In this document: in pieces, positions 63,628-64,000 of the stretch | Layout: the number at the start of each line of letters is the position of its first letter | How positions within the stretch are numbered: the stretch's first letter is position 1 | From: Caulobacteraceae bacterium | GTDB lineage: Bacteria; Pseudomonadota; Alphaproteobacteria; Caulobacterales; Caulobacteraceae | Length of the DNA: 64,000 nt | Direction of reading: 5' to 3' | Assembly: GCA_027489335.1 (NCBI GenBank) | Contig: JAIXZX010000001.1 | Coordinates: 62,001-126,000, forward strand | Position numbers and translations under genes: made by a program | The notes under the pieces: model-generated | What the model was told of the DNA's origin: nothing | The model's database searches: none | The model's input: only the letters and a program-made list of their open reading frames with translations

Positions 63628-64000
63628 ATGAGCAAAACCGCCAAGACCGATGAGACCTATGACGAGGCCCTGCCCCGCTTGCAGCTGGCGCTCGTGAAGC
63701 TGCAACAGCAGGCCCTGGCCGAGGGGCAGAAGGTGCTGGTCATCTTCGAAGGCCGGGACGCCGCCGGCAAGGATGGGACCATCCAGCGGATCACCGAGCA
63801 CATGTCGGTCCGCGCCACCCGGGTGGTGGCCCTGTCCAAACCCTCCGATGTTGAGCGCACCCAGTGGTATTTTCAGCGCTATGTCAGCCATCTGCCCGCC
63901 GGCGGTCAGTTCGTGATCTTCAACCGCTCCTGGTACAATCGGGCCGGCGTCGAGCGGGTGATGGGCTTTTCCACCCTGGCCGAACAGGAGGACTTCCTGC
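63628..64000 (+). CDS. ppk2: Polyphosphate kinase 2 (partial, runs off the right edge)
   Basis: The first 124 codons of a PPK2-family kinase, with Walker A GRDAAGKDGTIQRITEHM, the lid region ERTQWYFQRYVSHLP and Walker B FNRSWYNRAGVERVMGF. PPK2 enzymes transfer phosphate between polyphosphate and nucleotides; the class (1, 2 or 3) cannot be set from the fragment. The start ATG is placed at MSKTAKTDETYDE; no strong ribosome site is seen. Confidence 0.92.
   Translation, partial: MSKTAKTDETYDEALPRLQLALVKLQQQALAEGQKVLVIFEGRDAAGKDGTIQRITEHMSVRATRVVALSKPSDVERTQWYFQRYVSHLPAGGQFVIFNRSWYNRAGVERVMGFSTLAEQEDFL

Overview
The window is strongly GC-rich chromosomal DNA from an alphaproteobacterium, most likely a Caulobacterales member (Caulobacter/Phenylobacterium-like). 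The main evidence is the minus-strand block from 42977 to 54776: a PdeA-type GEDEF/EAL phosphodiesterase, GNAT, M16 peptidase, thrC, SURF1, DUF983, ctaE, cox11, coxF, ctaB, ctaD and ctaC, with divergent tldD. This matches my recollection of the Caulobacter order. I saw no rRNA, tRNA, CRISPR array, transposase or phage gene.

Layout. 1-9913 holds mixed housekeeping and stress genes: an MHS transporter, small membrane and stress proteins, a PhyH dioxygenase, a PNPOx-like flavoprotein, a lipoprotein, a cysteine-type sulfatase, a nitrilase, LepA and a GST. 10102-15830 holds an HWE histidine kinase whose sensor domain matches plant ethylene receptors residue for residue at the ligand site, then an unusual dicarboxylate symporter, a DUF1295 protein and a penicillin-acylase-family hydrolase. 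15808-35390 is the most interesting region (below). 35625-42960 carries a second dicarboxylate symporter, a K+/H+ antiporter coupled to a sirtuin, a GST, a hydrolase-OsmC fusion, a flavoprotein, a peroxiredoxin and YqgE. 42977-54776 is the PdeA/respiratory block. 55078-64000 carries tldD, a TonB receptor, a POT transporter, DUF427, glutamate-cysteine ligase, RsmE and the start of a PPK2.

The 20-kb island at 15808-35390 looks like one regulon for catabolism of guanidino compounds, in two modules. Module A has an IPNS-like 2-oxoglutarate/Fe(II) oxygenase translationally coupled to a succinate-semialdehyde-type dehydrogenase. Divergent from it is a polyamine-type ABC importer operon ending in a NikR-fold regulator, and a second 2OG oxygenase lies nearby. 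Module B has a nitrate/taurine-type ABC importer facing a five-gene operon: NikR-fold regulator, two DUF1989 proteins (carboxyguanidine deiminase type), a urea/guanidine carboxylase and allophanate hydrolase. Both regulators have lost most NikR nickel ligands. A shared palindrome, GGTATTACG-N12-CGTAATACC, lies in front of the module B carboxylase operon, the module B importer and the second oxygenase, with a weaker copy in the module A divergent promoter region. Its spacing equals that of NikR operators.

Proposed pathway (inference): import of a guanidino compound, hydroxylation next to the guanidino nitrogen, spontaneous release of free guanidine plus an aldehyde, oxidation of the aldehyde to a TCA-feeding acid, then carboxylation, deimination and allophanate hydrolysis of guanidine to ammonia and CO2.
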